Source: Nitrospirae bacterium MYbin3
GTDB taxonomy: Bacteria; Nitrospirota; Thermodesulfovibrionia; Thermodesulfovibrionales; Dissulfurispiraceae
Direction of reading: 5' to 3'
NCBI GenBank assembly: GCA_002753335.1
Contig: PEAD01000006.1
Coordinates: 1 to 64,000, forward strand
Length of the DNA stretch: 64,000 bases
Position 1 is the first letter of the stretch; the number at the start of each line of letters is the position of its first letter. Under the pieces are notes generated by a model that did not search any database, had not been told where the DNA came from, and worked only from the letters and a program-made list of their open reading frames with translations. The position numbers and the translations under genes are program-made. Below are positions 61,014 to 64,000 of this stretch, piece after piece.

Positions 61014-62045
61014 TCACTCAAACACCACCAGACATTTCAGCGAACCGCGCGCCTCTACCGTAAGCCTGTAAGCCTCTGCGGTTTCTTCTATTTTAAAGCG
61101 GTGGGTCACAAGTTTTTCTGCGCTCACGATCTTCCTCTCGATAAAACCGAGCGCTTCCTTTGTATCATCCGGCCCGCATGAATATGAAGCCGTAAGTGTT
61201 ATGTCTTTAAAATAAAAATCATTCGGATCAAAAGACAGGATTTCATCAGGCTTTGCCGGAGTGAAAAGTGTTACGGTTCCTCCTATAGCCGCGGATTCTA
61301 TTCCCTGTTTCATAGCATTGACGCTGTTCGGCCCTACAATGACAACATCCGCCATTCTGCCGTCTGTAAGCCTTGACAGTTCTTCTTCAAGTCCGGTTTT
61401 AGAGACATCTATCGCATGGTCAGCGCCGAATTCCAGAGCTTTTTTAATCCTGAAAGAAACCATATCCGCGCCGATTACCTTTCCTGCCCCGAATTCCTTA
61501 GCGAGCAGCACATGCAGTTGTCCCATCACACCAAGCCCGATAACAAGCACTGTGTCGCCTTTTTTTATCCTTGAGCGTTTCAATGATTTAACAACACATG
61601 CGGTTGGTTCGATTAAAGAAGCGTCTTCAAAGCTCACGCCATCAGGCAGGACAAACGTGTCGTTGAGCAAATTGATTTCAGGAACCAGTATATATTCGGA
61701 TACGCCTCCGGGACTTATCTTCGTGCTGCGCCAGGTATCGCACTGAACATGGTCGCCGCGCTCGCAGCAGCGGCATTCCATACACGGCGCGTGATGGTGT
61801 ATGAACACCCGGTCTCCGACTTTAAAACGCCCTTTTTGAATATCGCTTCCGAGCGCAACAATCTCACCCGCAGGCTCATGCCCTATCACAAGCGGCGCCT
61901 TCTTTTCGATGTACCACGGCATCACATCGCCGGAGCATATTCCGCAGGCCTTGGTTTTTACGAGAGCGTCGCGCGGCCCCAAATCAGGAATAGGAACATC
62001 CTCGATTCTTATGTCGGTAAAACTATAAAGCCTTGCAGCCTTCAT
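61014..62045 (-). CDS. Zinc-dependent alcohol dehydrogenase family protein (medium-chain)
   Basis: I place the start at ATG 62045, which overlaps the upstream stop (ATGA); the longer frame from 62081 adds non-family residues. The 343-residue enzyme has the catalytic zinc site (CGICSGDV and GHEPAG), the structural-zinc cysteines (CMECRCCERGDHVQC), and a NAD-binding Rossmann motif (VIGLGVMGQLHV). It resembles sorbitol/threonine dehydrogenases; the substrate is unknown. It is the last gene of an operon in which a second, similar dehydrogenase and a CcdA-like protein precede it. Confidence 0.9.
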   Translation of the reverse strand: MKAARLYSFTDIRIEDVPIPDLGPRDALVKTKACGICSGDVMPWYIEKKAPLVIGHEPAGEIVALGSDIQKGRFKVGDRVFIHHHAPCMECRCCERGDHVQCDTWRSTKISPGGVSEYILVPEINLLNDTFVLPDGVSFEDASLIEPTACVVKSLKRSRIKKGDTVLVIGLGVMGQLHVLLAKEFGAGKVIGADMVSFRIKKALEFGADHAIDVSKTGLEEELSRLTDGRMADVVIVGPNSVNAMKQGIESAAIGGTVTLFTPAKPDEILSFDPNDFYFKDITLTASYSCGPDDTKEALGFIERKIVSAEKLVTHRFKIEETAEAYRLTVEARGSLKCLVVFE

Positions 62046-63301
62046 TTCCTGACCAATTTTGTTATGAGCACAATCAGCCAAGCCGCTGCGAGAGAGAGGG
62101 CGATCAGACTGACGCTCACAATGATATTGTTAAAAAGCGACGGGTCTATAAGAAGCACCGCACCTAGACAGAGCATCATAAGGCCCGACACGAGCTTAAG
62201 CACCTGTCCCTGCCATTCAGTAAGCTTTCGCTTTCCGAGAGTCATCGTGAATACAAGAACTATCGATGCAAGCGGTATTACATAGATGACATTGTAGAGC
62301 GCCAGATAAAAATAGTATTGAAGCGTTGTAAGTCCATGAAGCGTCAGCACCCTCGTAAAGACCATCGGGAACCCGGCTGTGCAGAAGAGTTCGTATGTGT
62401 TTGCGGCTGTCGCCAGAACAATAGTACCGAACAGCATCGACGCTGTTGAAGAGGCTTTTAGCAGCCCTCTCATGCGTTCGAAAAGCTTCGGTTTTGCGCT
62501 GTCCGGTATCGAGAGAGAAACACCCTTTGCGAAAAAGAAAAAGTCCTTTATGTTGATTGCCGCTATCACAAGAGCCACCACTCCGGCTCCTACCGTAACC
62601 ATTTTCACTTCTCCCATGTATAGAAAGAAGTTAAGCCAAGCCGCCATAAATATGAAATAGATAAAGCCCGAAAAGAAAACGAAGACACCGCCGATTATCA
62701 GCATCCTGCTGCGCGTCTTTGCATGAACAAGAATTCCAAGCAGAGTGAACAGCACAAAAAATGCGCAGGGGTTGAAGCTGTCGAGCCCGCCTAAAATAAC
62801 GGTCAAGACAGGCAATGCCATCTTTGAAGCGTCAACCTCGCCCATGCCCGGAACATTCACTTTTGTGGACTGCTCGGCGGCGGGGCGTTCGAAAGGTGTT
62901 TTCAGTTTTTGAAGAGGGTCCGGGCAGCCTTTTTTAATGCAGGCCTTTATTTTGCTCTCTATCTCTCTACCGCTCGTTTCATCGGAAATATATCCTATGA
63001 CCGGCGCATAATCACCTATAAACGTTGCCGGAATCCCCGAAACTTTCACGCCGTATGCCTCGGCAACCTCGGACAGAAGTTTGGCATTTTCTTTGTCTTT
63101 CCATATCTCGAAATAAACCACCTCAATTTCTGGGTACATGGCGGACATCCTTACGAGGAAAGGCTTTTCTTCAGTGCAGTGGGGGCACCCCTCACCATAG
63201 AAAAAGACAACCTTCACCTTATTGTCTGCAGCATACGAATATCCAAAAATCAAAAAACTAAAAACAAAAACCAAAAGCATTACTGTTTTTTTAATTTTCA
63301 T
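62042..63301 (-). CDS. Thioredoxin-like / CcdA-DsbD-type membrane protein
   Basis: The 419-residue protein has a signal peptide (about 1-25), a periplasmic thioredoxin-like domain with CPHC (C39, C42), a linker, and then six or more membrane helices of the CcdA/DsbD type. Two membrane cysteines are conserved in NPCAFFVLFTLLG and ELFCTAGFP. CcdA-type proteins carry electrons from cytoplasmic thioredoxin to periplasmic disulfides; here the periplasmic partner is fused on. It overlaps both flanking dehydrogenase genes by 4 bases (ATGA). Confidence 0.9.
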   Translation of the reverse strand: MKIKKTVMLLVFVFSFLIFGYSYAADNKVKVVFFYGEGCPHCTEEKPFLVRMSAMYPEIEVVYFEIWKDKENAKLLSEVAEAYGVKVSGIPATFIGDYAPVIGYISDETSGREIESKIKACIKKGCPDPLQKLKTPFERPAAEQSTKVNVPGMGEVDASKMALPVLTVILGGLDSFNPCAFFVLFTLLGILVHAKTRSRMLIIGGVFVFFSGFIYFIFMAAWLNFFLYMGEVKMVTVGAGVVALVIAAINIKDFFFFAKGVSLSIPDSAKPKLFERMRGLLKASSTASMLFGTIVLATAANTYELFCTAGFPMVFTRVLTLHGLTTLQYYFYLALYNVIYVIPLASIVLVFTMTLGKRKLTEWQGQVLKLVSGLMMLCLGAVLLIDPSLFNNIIVSVSLIALSLAAAWLIVLITKLVRK

Positions 63302-64000
63302 ATCGCATTCTCCGGTTCTATAATAAACTTCAGGCCGTCGCCTTCGCCGAGCCTATGCAATGCAACCGGCAGTTCACGCAAGGCGTATGAGCCGCTTATC
63401 AGCCGCTTTACAGGCAACCCTGCACACAGAATCGAAAAAGCCTCTTTAACATCAGACGGACTAAAATGAAATACACCCTTAACGGTCATCTCATCATAAT
63501 GGAGCCTGTGCGTGTCAAAACTTGCAGAGGTTCCGCCTTTCACTCCTCCGAAAAGCACGACGGTACCGCCTCTTCGGGAAAAGTTTAGGGAGCTTTCCCA
63601 AACCGACAACTGGCCTGTGCACTCAAAGACATAGTCCATACCAAGACCTTTGGTGAATTCTTTGACAGCACTATCAAGCCCGTTTGCCTCGACCGCCGAA
63701 TCAGCTCCTAAGCCCAAGGCAAAATCGAGCCGGGGCCTGCTCCTTCCCGATACCATAACCCTTGCCCCCTTGCTCTTTGCCATCAACAGATGCAGCAGGC
63801 CTATAGGTCCTGTCCCTATAATTAACACCGTATCTTCTTTTTTGATTTTAAGGCCTGCCATTCCATGAACCACGCAGGCGAGCGGCTCCAGAAAAGCTGC
63901 CTCCTGAAAGGTTAATCTTGACGGCTTTTTAAAAAAATTCTGCCTAGCTATGTGTTCAGGAATAACCAGATACTCGGCATAAGATCCTAAAACCTTTGTG
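63298..64000 (-). CDS. Zinc-dependent alcohol dehydrogenase family protein (5' end beyond the window)
   Basis: The coding frame stays open to the right edge, so only the C-terminal 233 residues are seen. The visible part includes the AAFLEPLACVVHGM segment, the Rossmann NAD site (VLIIGTGPIGLLHLL) and the catalytic-domain end. The N-terminal zinc-binding part lies outside. An internal GTG at 63873 is not the true start, because the family sequence continues upstream. It overlaps the thioredoxin-CcdA gene by 4 bases and is related to, but different from, the dehydrogenase at 61014. Confidence 0.9.
   Translation of the reverse strand, partial: TKVLGSYAEYLVIPEHIARQNFFKKPSRLTFQEAAFLEPLACVVHGMAGLKIKKEDTVLIIGTGPIGLLHLLMAKSKGARVMVSGRSRPRLDFALGLGADSAVEANGLDSAVKEFTKGLGMDYVFECTGQLSVWESSLNFSRRGGTVVLFGGVKGGTSASFDTHRLHYDEMTVKGVFHFSPSDVKEAFSILCAGLPVKRLISGSYALRELPVALHRLGEGDGLKFIIEPENAI

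Noticed and set aside
1-64000. CRISPR arrays, insertion sequences and prophage genes
   Set aside because: No regularly spaced direct repeats, transposase or phage structural genes were seen in the window.

Overview
The window looks like a chromosomal stretch from an anaerobic Gram-negative bacterium of moderate GC. The gene content would suit a Nitrospirota (Thermodesulfovibrio-like) or Desulfobacterota genome: a four-subunit pyruvate-type 2-oxoacid:ferredoxin oxidoreductase, a CcsA-type cytochrome c assembly protein next to hemA, a CobA-HemD fusion, many chemoreceptors and two-component proteins, a sigma54 activator and a sulfite-exporter-like TSUP protein. The taxonomic placement is inference from gene content only. 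No insertion sequences, phage genes or CRISPR arrays were seen. One tRNA gene (Ser, GCT) is present.

Layout. 1-1852 (minus): an operon with a sigma54 activator, a NifX/NifB-type cofactor-domain protein and the start of a probable membrane sensor protein that leaves the window. 2112-10682 (plus): a well-spaced sigma54 promoter drives a small two-repeat protein, a degenerate receiver protein, a canonical receiver, a membrane histidine kinase, a further receiver, a TSUP transporter and a coupled two-helix membrane protein. After a strong terminator come a PEP/pyruvate-phosphotransferase-like protein and a fourth receiver. A short motif (F-A-E-A-G-E-x-x-x-A) recurs in the small protein and in two of the receivers; this is the most novel-looking part of the window.

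10695-19291: ettA, greB plus a DEAD-box helicase, then a minus-strand run galU - hsp20 - lon - thiL - DUF2062 with long overlaps. 19681-21696: two small unknown proteins, a STAS protein and an HD-GYP protein that probably form one unit. 21824-32084: argG, dprA, a small unknown protein, topA, a MobB-like NTPase with an apparent ATA start, and the tetrapyrrole genes ccsA-like, hemA, hemC and cobA-hemD. 32141-38851 (minus): a K+ channel with an unusual filter, a haem-type sensor kinase without its phospho-acceptor His, and two chemoreceptors. 39004-42006: porGDAB. 42121-44595: peptidase, release-factor-like protein and EamA transporter. 44697-47114: TolC and HlyD/EmrA proteins with no pump beside them. 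47136-48974: radical SAM protein, small zinc-ribbon protein, long hairpin and tRNA-Ser.

49027-57586 is more accessory in character: a membrane-tethered ADP-ribosylglycohydrolase with a small membrane protein, a 1003-residue ATPase/BTAD transcription activator, a small membrane protein, and a secreted TPR-CHAT (caspase-like) protein. 57599-60928 pairs a PstS-like binding protein with a chemoreceptor. 61014-64000 is a tightly overlapping operon in which two zinc-type alcohol dehydrogenases flank a thioredoxin-CcdA membrane protein; the first dehydrogenase runs off the right edge.
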